Assembly: GCA_946478985.1 (NCBI GenBank)
Contig: CAMLDZ010000088.1
Span: forward strand, 1 to 12,649
Length of the DNA stretch: 12,649 nucleotides
Source: an uncultured Solimonas sp.
Lineage (GTDB): Bacteria > Pseudomonadota > Gammaproteobacteria > Nevskiales > Nevskiaceae
Direction of reading: 5' to 3'
Positions 1-7,074 of the stretch are shown in pieces. The number at the start of each line of letters is the position of its first letter. The first letter of the stretch is position 1. A program made the position numbers and the translations under genes. The notes under the pieces are model-generated. The model ran no database searches. It was given only the letters and a program-made list of their open reading frames with translations, and was not told where the DNA came from.

Positions 1-37
1 TCCTGCGACGCTACGCCGCCCGCCTTTCGCGCTTTCC

Positions 38-979
38 ATGTCGGTCTTCACCAAAGTCAGCCACACGCAGCTCAGCGAGTTCCTCAAGCAATATCCGGTG
101 GGGCCGCTGATCGGCTTCCAGGGCATCGGCGAGGGGGTGGAGAACACCAACTACTTCGTCGATACCGAAGACGGCCGCTGGGTGCTGACCCTGTTCGAGC
201 GGCTCAATTACGCAGATCTGCCGTTCTTCCTCGGCCTGATGGACCACCTCGCCTCGCGCGGTTTCGCCAGCGCGATGCCGGCGCGCACGCACGACGGCGG
301 CAATCTCACCACGCTCAACGACAAGCCGGCGGCACTGGTGCGGCGACTGACCGGGCAAAGCGTGCTGTTTCCCAATCTCGAACAATGCCGGCAGGTCGGC
401 CGCGCGCTCGGCGAGCTGCACGTCGCCGCGCATTCGTACGCCGGCCACTGCGACAACTCGCGCGGCGCGCTGTGGCGCGAGCAGACCGGCCGCCAGCTGG
501 CGCGCAAGACGCAGGATGCCGGCGTGCGCAAGCTGATCGAGGACGAGCTGGCGGTGCAGATGTCGATCGACCTCGCCAGCCTGCCGCAGGGCGTGATCCA
601 CGCCGACCTGTTCCGCGACAACGTGCTGTTCGTCGACGACCGCCTGACCGGCGTGATCGACTTCTACTACGCCTGCAACGACGCCCTGCTCTACGACCTG
701 GCGGTGACCGCCAACGACTGGTGCTTCGAGGTCGACGGCACGCTCAACCCGGCGCGCTGGGAGGCGATGGTCACCGCCTATCGCTCGCGCCGCGAGTTCA
801 CCGAGGCCGAGCGCGCCGCCTGGCCGCTGGTGCTGCGCGCCGCCGCGCTGCGCTTCTGGCTGTCGCGGCTGTACGACTGGACCTTCCCGCGCGAGGGCGA
901 CGTGGTCCACATCAAGGACCCGGACCAGTACCGCCGCATCCTGATCCATCACCGCGAGCACGCGCCGGCGGCGCTGTAG
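38..979 (+). CDS. thrB: Homoserine kinase, Pseudomonas type (APH-like fold)
   Basis: Cytoplasmic enzyme of 313 aa that phosphorylates homoserine with ATP to O-phosphohomoserine, the penultimate step of threonine synthesis. It belongs to the aminoglycoside-phosphotransferase-like homoserine kinases (the Pseudomonas/Xanthomonas form), not the GHMP-fold enzyme of E. coli. Visible motifs: an N-terminal MSVFTKVSHTQLSEFL typical of the family, a nucleotide-loop segment GEGVENTNYF at residues 31-40, the Brenner catalytic motif HADLFRDN at 188-195 with catalytic Asp190, and the metal-binding Asp208 in VIDFYY. The C-terminal RLYDW segment also fits. Length is normal for the family. The ATG at 38 is chosen by homology of the N-terminus. 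There is no clear Shine-Dalgarno, and the reading frame is open back to base 2, so a start outside the window cannot be excluded. No neighbouring threonine genes lie in the window. Confidence 0.93.
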   Translation: MSVFTKVSHTQLSEFLKQYPVGPLIGFQGIGEGVENTNYFVDTEDGRWVLTLFERLNYADLPFFLGLMDHLASRGFASAMPARTHDGGNLTTLNDKPAALVRRLTGQSVLFPNLEQCRQVGRALGELHVAAHSYAGHCDNSRGALWREQTGRQLARKTQDAGVRKLIEDELAVQMSIDLASLPQGVIHADLFRDNVLFVDDRLTGVIDFYYACNDALLYDLAVTANDWCFEVDGTLNPARWEAMVTAYRSRREFTEAERAAWPLVLRAAALRFWLSRLYDWTFPREGDVVHIKDPDQYRRILIHHREHAPAAL

Positions 980-981
980 GC

Positions 982-1050
982 GCGCACCCTCATCCGGCGC
1001 TACGCGCCACCCTCTCCCCCCCTTGCAGGACAGGGTTTGGGGGTAAGGGA
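982..1050. repeat. GC-rich intergenic hairpin repeat, copy 1 (after thrB)
   Basis: This starts three bases after the thrB stop. It contains a 15-mer, GCGCACCCTCATCCG (982-996), found again exactly at 11457-11471. The hairpin GGCGC-TAC-GCGCC (996-1008) follows, then a CCACCCTCTCCCC tract and a G-rich TTTGGGGGTAAGGG segment. The order CACCCTCATCC, small stem-loop, ACC(C/T)TCTCCC is the same in the copy near 11460. Its function is unknown; mRNA 3'-end structure or termination is possible. The boundaries are approximate. Confidence 0.6.
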
Positions 1051-1051
1051 C

Positions 1052-1104
1052 GTAGGGCGGGAGCATCCCGCCGATCGCGGCAAGGCGGGATGCTCCCGCC
1101 CTAC
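1052..1104. repeat. REP doublet (BIME-like) with GTAG heads
   Basis: A perfect 21-bp inverted repeat: left arm 1052-1072, right arm 1084-1104, separated by 11 bases. Each arm begins (reading inward) with GTAG. Each arm is itself a small palindrome: GGCGGGA-GCA-TCCCGCC at 1056-1072 in the left arm, mirrored in the right. A GTAG/GTGG tetranucleotide followed by a palindrome is the signature of REP sequences mobilised by RAYT (TnpA-REP) transposases, for example the SMAG elements of Stenotrophomonas. Two REPs in opposite orientation form a BIME. No RAYT gene is in the window. Confidence 0.75.
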
Positions 1105-1252
1105 AGCTACTTGGGGGGTGAGGGCGACGCCACGCCGATCTGGCACCGCCAACACGCCTGCAGCACAATCGCGCGCACTGCGGTTCGCGGGAATCGCACA
1201 CCATCTAAAGCATCAGCACGCCGGCACTGCATGCCTGCGCCGGGGAGCCGTC
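1105..1252. other. Spacer upstream of first MFS gene
   Basis: Together with the two repeats before it, this completes the 273-bp gene-free stretch between thrB and the first transporter. The first part (CTTGGGGGGTGAGGG at about 1110) resembles the G-rich side of the neighbouring hairpin repeat, as if the REP doublet sat inside it. The remainder probably holds the promoter of the MFS gene; I see only weak -10-like hexamers (CACAAT at 1164, TCTAAA at 1204) without convincing -35 partners. Confidence 0.4.
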
Positions 1253-2548
1253 ATGAACGATGTGAGCACTGCGCCGCCGCCCGCGGCCAATTCGCCGCGC
1301 CGCGTGCTGTTCGCGAGCCTGATCGGCACCACCATCGAGTTCTTCGACTTCTACATCTACGCCACCGCCGCGGTGCTGGTGTTCCCGCAGCTGTTCTTTC
1401 CGTCCGCCGATCCGGCCTCGGCGACGCTGCAATCACTGGCCACGTTCGCGATCGCCTTCTTCGCGCGGCCGGTCGGCTCGGCGCTGTTCGGCCACTTCGG
1501 CGACCGCATCGGCCGCAAGGCGACGCTGGTGGCGGCGCTGCTGACGATGGGCCTGTCGACGGTGATCATCGGCCTGCTGCCGACCTATGCGCAGATCGGC
1601 GTCGCCGCGCCGCTGCTGCTGGCGCTGTGCCGCTTCGGCCAGGGCCTGGGCCTGGGCGGCGAATGGGGCGGCGCCGTGCTGCTGGCCACCGAGAACGCGC
1701 CGCCCGGCAAGCGCGCCTGGTACGGCATGTTTCCGCAGCTCGGCGCGCCGCTCGGCTTTCTCTGCTCCGGCGGCATTTTTCTGCTGCTGTCGGAGACGCT
1801 CAGCGACGAGCAGTTCTTCGCCTACGGCTGGCGCATCCCGTTCATCGCCAGCAGCCTGCTGGTGCTGGTCGGTCTGTGGGTGCGGCTGAAGATCACCGAG
1901 ACGCCGGTGTTCCAGCAGGCCCTGGACCGTCACGAACGGGTCAAGGTGCCGATGCTGTCGGTGCTGCGCGATTACCCCGGCGCGCTCGTGCTCGGCACGC
2001 TGGCGGCGGTGGCGACCTTCGTACTGTTCTACCTGATGACGGTGTTCGCGCTGTCCTGGGGCACCTCGGCGCTGGGCTACCAGCGGCAGGAGTTCCTGAT
2101 GATCCAGCTGTTCGCGATCCTGTTCTTCGCGCTGACGATTCCGCTTTCCGCGGTGTGGGCCGACCGTCACGGCCGCCGCCGCACGCTGCTGTGGGTCAGC
2201 GCCGGCATTGCCGCGTTCGGCTTCGTGATGGGGCCCCTGTTCGGCAGCGGCCTGTTCGGCGTGATCGCCACGCTGGTGATCGGCCTGGCGCTGATGGGCA
2301 TGACCTACGGGCCGATCGGCACCATCCTCTCCGAGCTGTTCCCCACCTCCGTGCGCTACACCGGTGCCTCGCTGACCTTCAATCTCGCCGGCATCGTCGG
2401 CGCCTCGCTGGCGCCGTACATCGCCACCTGGCTGGCCAAGACCTACGGCATCGAGTTCGTCGGCTACTACCTGTCGGCAGCGGCGGCGCTGACCTTCGTC
2501 GCGCTGTGGCTGACCCACGAGACGAAGGACAAGAAGCTCGCGCAATGA
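1253..2548 (+). CDS. MFS transporter, metabolite:H+ symporter (MHS) type
   Basis: Inner-membrane secondary transporter of 431 aa with about 12 hydrophobic segments, expected to import a small organic acid or related metabolite with protons. The features point to the MHS subfamily (ProP, KgtP and ShiA relatives). They are TTIEFFDFYIYATAA in the first helix (residues 26-40), the loop 2-3 signature GHFGDRIGRK (80-89), GLGLGGEWGGAVLL (131-144) after helix 4, the repeated loop motif ADRHGRRRTLL (303-313) in the second half, and ELFPTSVRYTGAS (361-373). The length is standard. The ATG at 1253 is preceded by GGGGAG (1242-1247) at a 5-base spacing, which decides this start over an in-frame TTG at 1037 lying in repeat DNA. 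The substrate cannot be read from the sequence. A second MFS gene follows 48 bp downstream, so the two may be cotranscribed. Confidence 0.88.
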   Translation: MNDVSTAPPPAANSPRRVLFASLIGTTIEFFDFYIYATAAVLVFPQLFFPSADPASATLQSLATFAIAFFARPVGSALFGHFGDRIGRKATLVAALLTMGLSTVIIGLLPTYAQIGVAAPLLLALCRFGQGLGLGGEWGGAVLLATENAPPGKRAWYGMFPQLGAPLGFLCSGGIFLLLSETLSDEQFFAYGWRIPFIASSLLVLVGLWVRLKITETPVFQQALDRHERVKVPMLSVLRDYPGALVLGTLAAVATFVLFYLMTVFALSWGTSALGYQRQEFLMIQLFAILFFALTIPLSAVWADRHGRRRTLLWVSAGIAAFGFVMGPLFGSGLFGVIATLVIGLALMGMTYGPIGTILSELFPTSVRYTGASLTFNLAGIVGASLAPYIATWLAKTYGIEFVGYYLSAAAALTFVALWLTHETKDKKLAQ

Positions 2549-2552
2549 ATAC

Positions 2553-2580
2553 TCCCTCTCCCCGCGTGCGGGGAGAGGGA
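2553..2580. repeat. GC-rich hairpin repeat between the two MFS genes
   Basis: A perfect 13-bp stem (TCCCTCTCCCCGC at 2553-2565 against 2568-2580) with a 2-base GT loop, starting 4 bases after the first MFS stop and ending 5 bases before the AAGGAG ribosome-binding site of the next gene. It shares the CCCTCTCCC/GGGAGAGGG core with the repeats after thrB and after the GST gene. No T-run follows, so it is not a standard intrinsic terminator. It may stabilise the upstream message or affect readthrough into the second MFS gene. Confidence 0.65.
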
Positions 2581-2596
2581 ACAATAAGGAGAGAAG

Positions 2597-3898
2597 ATGC
2601 TCGGCCTGACGCGCTACCAGTGGATCGTGCTGTTCGCCGCCTGGCTCGGCTGGGGCTTCGACCTGTTCGACAGCATCCTCTTCAACTTCGTCGCACCCAA
2701 CTGCGTGCCGACGCTGCTGGGCCTGGAAATCGGCAGTCCAGAGGCCAAGCAGGCGACGCTGTACTGGACCGGCATCCTCACCTCCGTGCTGCTACTCGGC
2801 TGGGCCGCCGGCGGCGTGCTGTTCGGCTACATCGGCGACCGCATCGGCCGCACGCGGACCATGCTGCTGACGATCCTGATGTATGCGATCGGCACCGCCG
2901 CCTGCGCGTTCGCGCCCAACATCTGGGTGCTGCTGGCGTTCCGCATCGTCGCCAGCCTGGGCATCGGCGGCGAATGGGCGGCCGGCGCCTCGATGGTTGC
3001 CGAGGTGATGCCGGAGAAGCGCCGCGTCGAAGCCGGCGCGCTGCTCTATACCTCCGCCGCCTTCGGCACCACGCTGGCCACCTTCCTCAACCTGCAGATC
3101 GCCGGCCACTGGTTCGCCGATCAGCCGGAAGTGTCGTGGCGCTACGTTTTTCTGTGCGGCCTGATTCCGGCGGCAGTGGCGTTCGGCATCCGCCTGTTCG
3201 TCAAGGAGCCGGAGCGCTGGACGCAGGTGGCCCGCAACAGCGCGCCGCCGCGGCTGTCGGAGCTGTTCTCGCCGCAGCTGCGCCGCTACACGCGCAGCGG
3301 CTTCCTGATGGCGCTGATCGCGCTGATCACCTGGTGGAGCTGCAACGCCTTCCTGCCGACCTTCGTCACCGGCCTGGCACAGACCGAGGCGGCGCTGCGC
3401 GGACTGGAGCGCGCGGCGACGCTCAAGCTGATCGAGGACTGGAAGTTCACCGCGACGATGGCCTTCAACGTCGGCGGCCTGATTGGCACGCTGCTGACGA
3501 TACCGGCCGCCAAGTTCGTCGGCCGCAAGCCGATGTTCGCGATCTATTACGCCGCCTCCGCCGCCGCGGTGTTCTTCACCTTCGGCGCCGATCTGCCGCC
3601 GCAGCTGCGCCTGTACGGCTACTTCCTGATCGGCCTGTCGGTGTTCGGCGTGTTCGGCAGCTTCACCTACTACCTGCCGGAGCTGTTCCCGACGCGGCTG
3701 CGCGCCACCGGTGCGGGCTTCTGCTACAACATTGGCCGCGTCATCGCCGCCGGCGGGCCGTTTCTGGTCGGCTATTACGGCTCCACCGTGGCCAGCGGCG
3801 CGATCGGCGTGCTGTTCTGGATCGGCGTGGTGCCGGTGATCGGCGTCTTGCTGACGCCCTGGGTGATCGAGACGCGCGGCCGCGCCCTGGTGGACTGA
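2597..3898 (+). CDS. MFS transporter, second subfamily (organic anion/sugar-type)
   Basis: Inner-membrane transporter of 433 aa with about 12 predicted membrane spans. The MFS identity is shown by GYIGDRIGRTRTM (residues 77-89), the GIGGEWAAGASMVAE segment (122-136) after helix 4, the half-repeat GRKPMFAIYY in the second half, and YYLPELFPTRLRATGAG near helix 10-11. The N-terminal WLGWGFDLFDSILFNF resembles proteins near the sialate/aromatic-acid symporter groups, but I cannot assign the substrate. It clearly differs from the preceding MHS-type protein, so this is not a simple tandem duplication. A strong ribosome-binding site AAGGAG (2586-2591) lies 5 bases before the ATG. A 13-bp hairpin sits directly upstream of that site. 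A DUF2238 gene follows 19 bp downstream, which suggests an operon. Confidence 0.87.
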   Translation: MLGLTRYQWIVLFAAWLGWGFDLFDSILFNFVAPNCVPTLLGLEIGSPEAKQATLYWTGILTSVLLLGWAAGGVLFGYIGDRIGRTRTMLLTILMYAIGTAACAFAPNIWVLLAFRIVASLGIGGEWAAGASMVAEVMPEKRRVEAGALLYTSAAFGTTLATFLNLQIAGHWFADQPEVSWRYVFLCGLIPAAVAFGIRLFVKEPERWTQVARNSAPPRLSELFSPQLRRYTRSGFLMALIALITWWSCNAFLPTFVTGLAQTEAALRGLERAATLKLIEDWKFTATMAFNVGGLIGTLLTIPAAKFVGRKPMFAIYYAASAAAVFFTFGADLPPQLRLYGYFLIGLSVFGVFGSFTYYLPELFPTRLRATGAGFCYNIGRVIAAGGPFLVGYYGSTVASGAIGVLFWIGVVPVIGVLLTPWVIETRGRALVD

Positions 3899-3917
3899 TT
3901 CACCGACGGAGCTTGTC

Positions 3918-4670
3918 ATGAACACCCTGCTCGCCCTGCAGCGCATCCGCCCCTACGTCGTCGCGCTGATCGCGGTCTATCTGGCGCTATGGACCTGGCT
4001 GGCGATCAAGCCTTTCGACCGTCACGACTGGCTGCTGGAAAACGCGCTGGTGCTGGTGTTCGGCCTCGCCATGTTTTTCTCGCACAAGCGCTTCGTGTTC
4101 TCGCGCGTGTCGTACACGCTGATCTTCCTGTTCCTGTGCCTGCACGCCATCGGCAGTCATTACACCTACGCCGAAGTGCCGTATGAGGCCGCGTGGAAGA
4201 CGCTGACGGGCCATAGCTTCAACGCCATGCTCGGCTGGGAACGCAACAACTTCGACCGGCTCGTGCACTTCAGTTACGGCCTGCTGCTGGCCTACCCGCT
4301 GCGCGAGATCTTCCTGCGCGTCGCCGACGCCCGCGGCTTCTGGGGTTACTTCCTGCCGCTGGACTTCACGCTGTCGACCTCGGCGCTCTACGAGCTGATC
4401 GAATGGGGCGCCGCCGAGTTCTTCGGCGGCGAGCTCGGCGTCGCCTATCTGGGCACGCAGGGCGACATCTGGGACGCGCAGAAGGACATGGCCTGCGCCG
4501 GCAGCGGCGCGCTGATCGCCATGCTGATCACCGCGATCCTCAACGGCTGGCTGCAGCGCGACTTCGCCCGCGAGTGGAGCGACAGCCTGCGCGTCAAGGA
4601 CCACCGCCCGTACGGCGAGGAGGAGATCGCGCGGATGATCGTGGAGATCAACCAGAAGCTGGATCGGTGA
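3918..4670 (+). CDS. DUF2238 (YjdF-like) inner-membrane protein
   Basis: Integral membrane protein of 250 aa, of unknown function, related to E. coli YjdF and the DUF2238 family. Hydrophobic spans are visible at about residues 13-30, 42-54, 64-80, 116-130, 140-157 and 193-210, followed by a hydrophilic tail (about 215-250). The conserved family blocks are present: HAIGSHYTYAEVP (76-88), NNFDRLVHFSYG (110-121), LYELIEW (157-163) and LGTQGDIWDAQKDM (178-191). The His, Asp and Glu residues in these blocks could form a metal or substrate site, but that is inference. The ATG at 3918 has CGGAG at 3907-3911. It follows the second MFS gene by 19 bp and is probably cotranscribed. Its stop is 3 bp from the stop of the convergent TonB receptor. 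Confidence 0.88.
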   Translation: MNTLLALQRIRPYVVALIAVYLALWTWLAIKPFDRHDWLLENALVLVFGLAMFFSHKRFVFSRVSYTLIFLFLCLHAIGSHYTYAEVPYEAAWKTLTGHSFNAMLGWERNNFDRLVHFSYGLLLAYPLREIFLRVADARGFWGYFLPLDFTLSTSALYELIEWGAAEFFGGELGVAYLGTQGDIWDAQKDMACAGSGALIAMLITAILNGWLQRDFAREWSDSLRVKDHRPYGEEEIARMIVEINQKLDR

Positions 4671-4673
4671 GCC

Positions 4674-7064
4674 TCATGGCAGGCGCAGGCGCAGATTGAT
4701 GCCGACGATGCGCGGATCGCCGGCAAACGCACCGTAGTCGCCGACGCCGTACAGCGGCTGCACGGCGGCGATGTAGTCCTCATCGAAAAGATTGCGGACG
4801 AACAGGTTGCAGTCCCAGTGGCCGAGCGCGTCGCGCAGGCCCAGACGCAGGTCGGTGAGCTGGTAGGCCTCGACATGGCTGGATCGGCCGTGTTCCACCG
4901 TGGCGTAACTGCTGCTGCGGAAACTGTAGTCGAGCGCCACATAGGGCTGGTGGCGCGCGCCGCGTAGCCAGCCGTATTCGACGCCCGCGGTGCCGGTCCA
5001 GCGCGGTGCGTTGTAGAGCTGCTCGCCGCTGAGATCGCGCGTGTTCTGGCGGCTGTCCTCGTCCGGCGCGTTGCGGAAATCGACGGTGACGGCGTGGTTG
5101 TAGGCCAGCCCCAGCCGCGTGCCCAGACCGGCCAGCGGCCGGGCCTGCAACTGCAACTCGGCGCCGTACAACTCCACCCGGCCGACATTGAGCAGATTGA
5201 TCAGTCGCGGATTGGGCAGCAGACCGGTCTCGCCGTCGAAGGTCAGCGCCTGATAGTCGCGGACGTCGGCATAGTAGAGCGCAAGGTCCAGGGCGACACG
5301 GCGCTGCGCGAACAAGCCCTTGAAGCCGGCCTCGGCGCCAGTGACCGTCTCCGGCTTGAACTGCTGTGCCACCGATTCGCCGGTCACGCCCAGATTGATG
5401 CCGCCGCTCTTGTAGCCGCGCGCAGCGGTTGCGTACAGCTGCCGGTGCGGATCCAGATCGTGACGCAGTGCCAGATGGGCGGAAACCTTGCCTTCGCTGC
5501 GTCGATCGCGACGCTCGAAAGGCCGTCCGCCGACCGAATCCAGCAGGCCGTCGAAGGTGTAGGCGCGCAAGTCCCGGCCGATCAGATCGCCGAGCAGTTG
5601 CAGATTGTTGGTTTGCGACAGCACGCTGGCCTGCGGATTGCCGCCGCTGCGCGTGCCGGTCATGTGCGCACGCTTCCACTCCTGCGTGTAGCGCAGACCG
5701 GCGGAGAACTCCGTATCGTCGGTCAGCGGCATCCGCAGCGCGCTGTAGGCGGCGGCGCTGTCGGCATGCTGCAGGTAGTGGAGAGCGCCGACCATGCCGT
5801 CGAGCGTCTGCGGCGGCACCAGTGCGTCGATGACGAGTCCGCTGTTGCTGCGCGTCGCCGTCGGCAGCTGCTCGCGCAGCAGGCCACCGAGGATCCAGGC
5901 CGCCGCATCCTCCTGCAGGGTATAGGCCTCCAGACCCTCCACGCGGCGATGCAGGTAGTAGATGCCGGCCAGCGTCGAGAGCCGGTCGAATGCCGAGTGC
6001 AGACGCAGCTCCTGACTGTACAGCGCCTCGCGATTCTGCAGTCCGCCGCGGAGGATCTTCAGCGCAGTGGCATCGTCGTTTTCGGGGCGGAAGCGCCAGT
6101 CTCGCCAGGCGGTCAGGCTCACTGCGCGGTGTGGCCCGTCGCCTTGCCAGTTCCAGTGCATCGACAAGGCTTTCTGCTCGACCTGGCTGCGCGTCGGGCT
6201 GTCGGTATCGGTGACGCGATCGGCGGGATCGCCGGACGCACGCGTGTATTCCATGTACGCATCGCGCGCGACAATCGCGTCCCGGAACGGTGCGACCAGC
6301 GGATAGGCGCAGCAGCGCTCGTCGACGTGGCTGTATTCGGCAATCAGCCGGCCTTGCAGCTGCAGCGTCGGCTGCCACAGCAACTGCCCGCGCAGTCCGT
6401 AGCGGTCTTTGTTATTGAGCTCGGTGCCGTCGAAAAGATTGGTGGTGAGGCCGTCGCGGCGGCTCATGTACGCGGTCAGCCGTGCCGCCAGCGCATCGGC
6501 GATCAGCGGCCCGGACAGGGTGCCACGCAGCTGGCGGCTGCCGTAGTCGCCGACGATCGCCTGCGCTTCCGCCTCCGGCTGCCAGCTCGGCAGGCGTGTG
6601 TGGATATGAATGGCGCCCGCGGTGGTGTTCTTGCCGGACAGCGTGCCTTGCGGGCCGCGCAGGACTTCGATGCGGTCCAGGTCGATCAGATCGAACACCG
6701 CAAAACTCTGCCGGCCGACATAGATGTCGTCGATGAACACGCCGACGCTGCTCTCGACGCCGTCGCTGAAGCTGGTGGAGCCCAGGCCGCGGATCGAGAA
6801 GCTGGCCAGCCGCGCGTTGGGCGCCGTCGCGGTCAGGCCCGGCACCCGCTCCGGCAGCGAGGTCGCGCTGCTGAGACCGGCTTCGGCCAGGACCTCGCCA
6901 TCGAGCACTACCATCGAGATCGGCACGTCCTGCACCTGCTCATCGATCTGACGCGCACTGACGAGCACGGTCGGGATCGCATCGGGCTGCGCTGCCGAGC
7001 TGGCGGCGGGCAACACAAAGACCAGCGCGGCGGCGGCAATGACGCCGGGAGGGCGGAAGATCAC
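4674..7064 (-). CDS. TonB-dependent outer-membrane receptor
   Basis: Outer-membrane active-transport channel (796 aa from the chosen start) for siderophores or other scarce large ligands, energised by TonB-ExbBD. The GTG at 7064 gives a proper signal peptide: IFRPPG then a hydrophobic stretch, with likely cleavage near residue 25 (SSAAQ). The frame stays open upstream to 7178, but that part overlaps the cyclase gene and would bury the signal peptide. A TonB-box-like TVLVSA (32-37) is followed by the plug domain (about 46-160) with DVPISMVVLDG, SFSIRGLGS, VGVFIDDIYVGR and VLRGPQGTLSGKNTTAGAI. The rest is a beta barrel ending with NLFVRNLFDEDY and INLRLRLP. The last residue is Pro instead of the usual aromatic. 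A Cys-Cys pair sits at about 251-252. It starts 10 bp after the stop of a GGDEF gene, so cotranscription is likely. The ligand is unknown. Confidence 0.9.
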   Translation of the reverse strand: MIFRPPGVIAAAALVFVLPAASSAAQPDAIPTVLVSARQIDEQVQDVPISMVVLDGEVLAEAGLSSATSLPERVPGLTATAPNARLASFSIRGLGSTSFSDGVESSVGVFIDDIYVGRQSFAVFDLIDLDRIEVLRGPQGTLSGKNTTAGAIHIHTRLPSWQPEAEAQAIVGDYGSRQLRGTLSGPLIADALAARLTAYMSRRDGLTTNLFDGTELNNKDRYGLRGQLLWQPTLQLQGRLIAEYSHVDERCCAYPLVAPFRDAIVARDAYMEYTRASGDPADRVTDTDSPTRSQVEQKALSMHWNWQGDGPHRAVSLTAWRDWRFRPENDDATALKILRGGLQNREALYSQELRLHSAFDRLSTLAGIYYLHRRVEGLEAYTLQEDAAAWILGGLLREQLPTATRSNSGLVIDALVPPQTLDGMVGALHYLQHADSAAAYSALRMPLTDDTEFSAGLRYTQEWKRAHMTGTRSGGNPQASVLSQTNNLQLLGDLIGRDLRAYTFDGLLDSVGGRPFERRDRRSEGKVSAHLALRHDLDPHRQLYATAARGYKSGGINLGVTGESVAQQFKPETVTGAEAGFKGLFAQRRVALDLALYYADVRDYQALTFDGETGLLPNPRLINLLNVGRVELYGAELQLQARPLAGLGTRLGLAYNHAVTVDFRNAPDEDSRQNTRDLSGEQLYNAPRWTGTAGVEYGWLRGARHQPYVALDYSFRSSSYATVEHGRSSHVEAYQLTDLRLGLRDALGHWDCNLFVRNLFDEDYIAAVQPLYGVGDYGAFAGDPRIVGINLRLRLP

Positions 7065-7074
7065 AGGCGAGAAC

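Noticed and set aside
1037..1252. In-frame N-terminal extension of the first MFS protein from a TTG at 1037
   Set aside because: It would translate the REP doublet; ATG 1253 has a good ribosome-binding site and matches the usual MHS N-terminus.
385..3921. A 1178-codon open frame on the plus strand across thrB and both MFS genes
   Set aside because: It is out of frame with three well-supported genes, and its product is Arg/Ala/Pro-rich low-complexity sequence with no domain. This is the usual shadow of GC-biased codon use.
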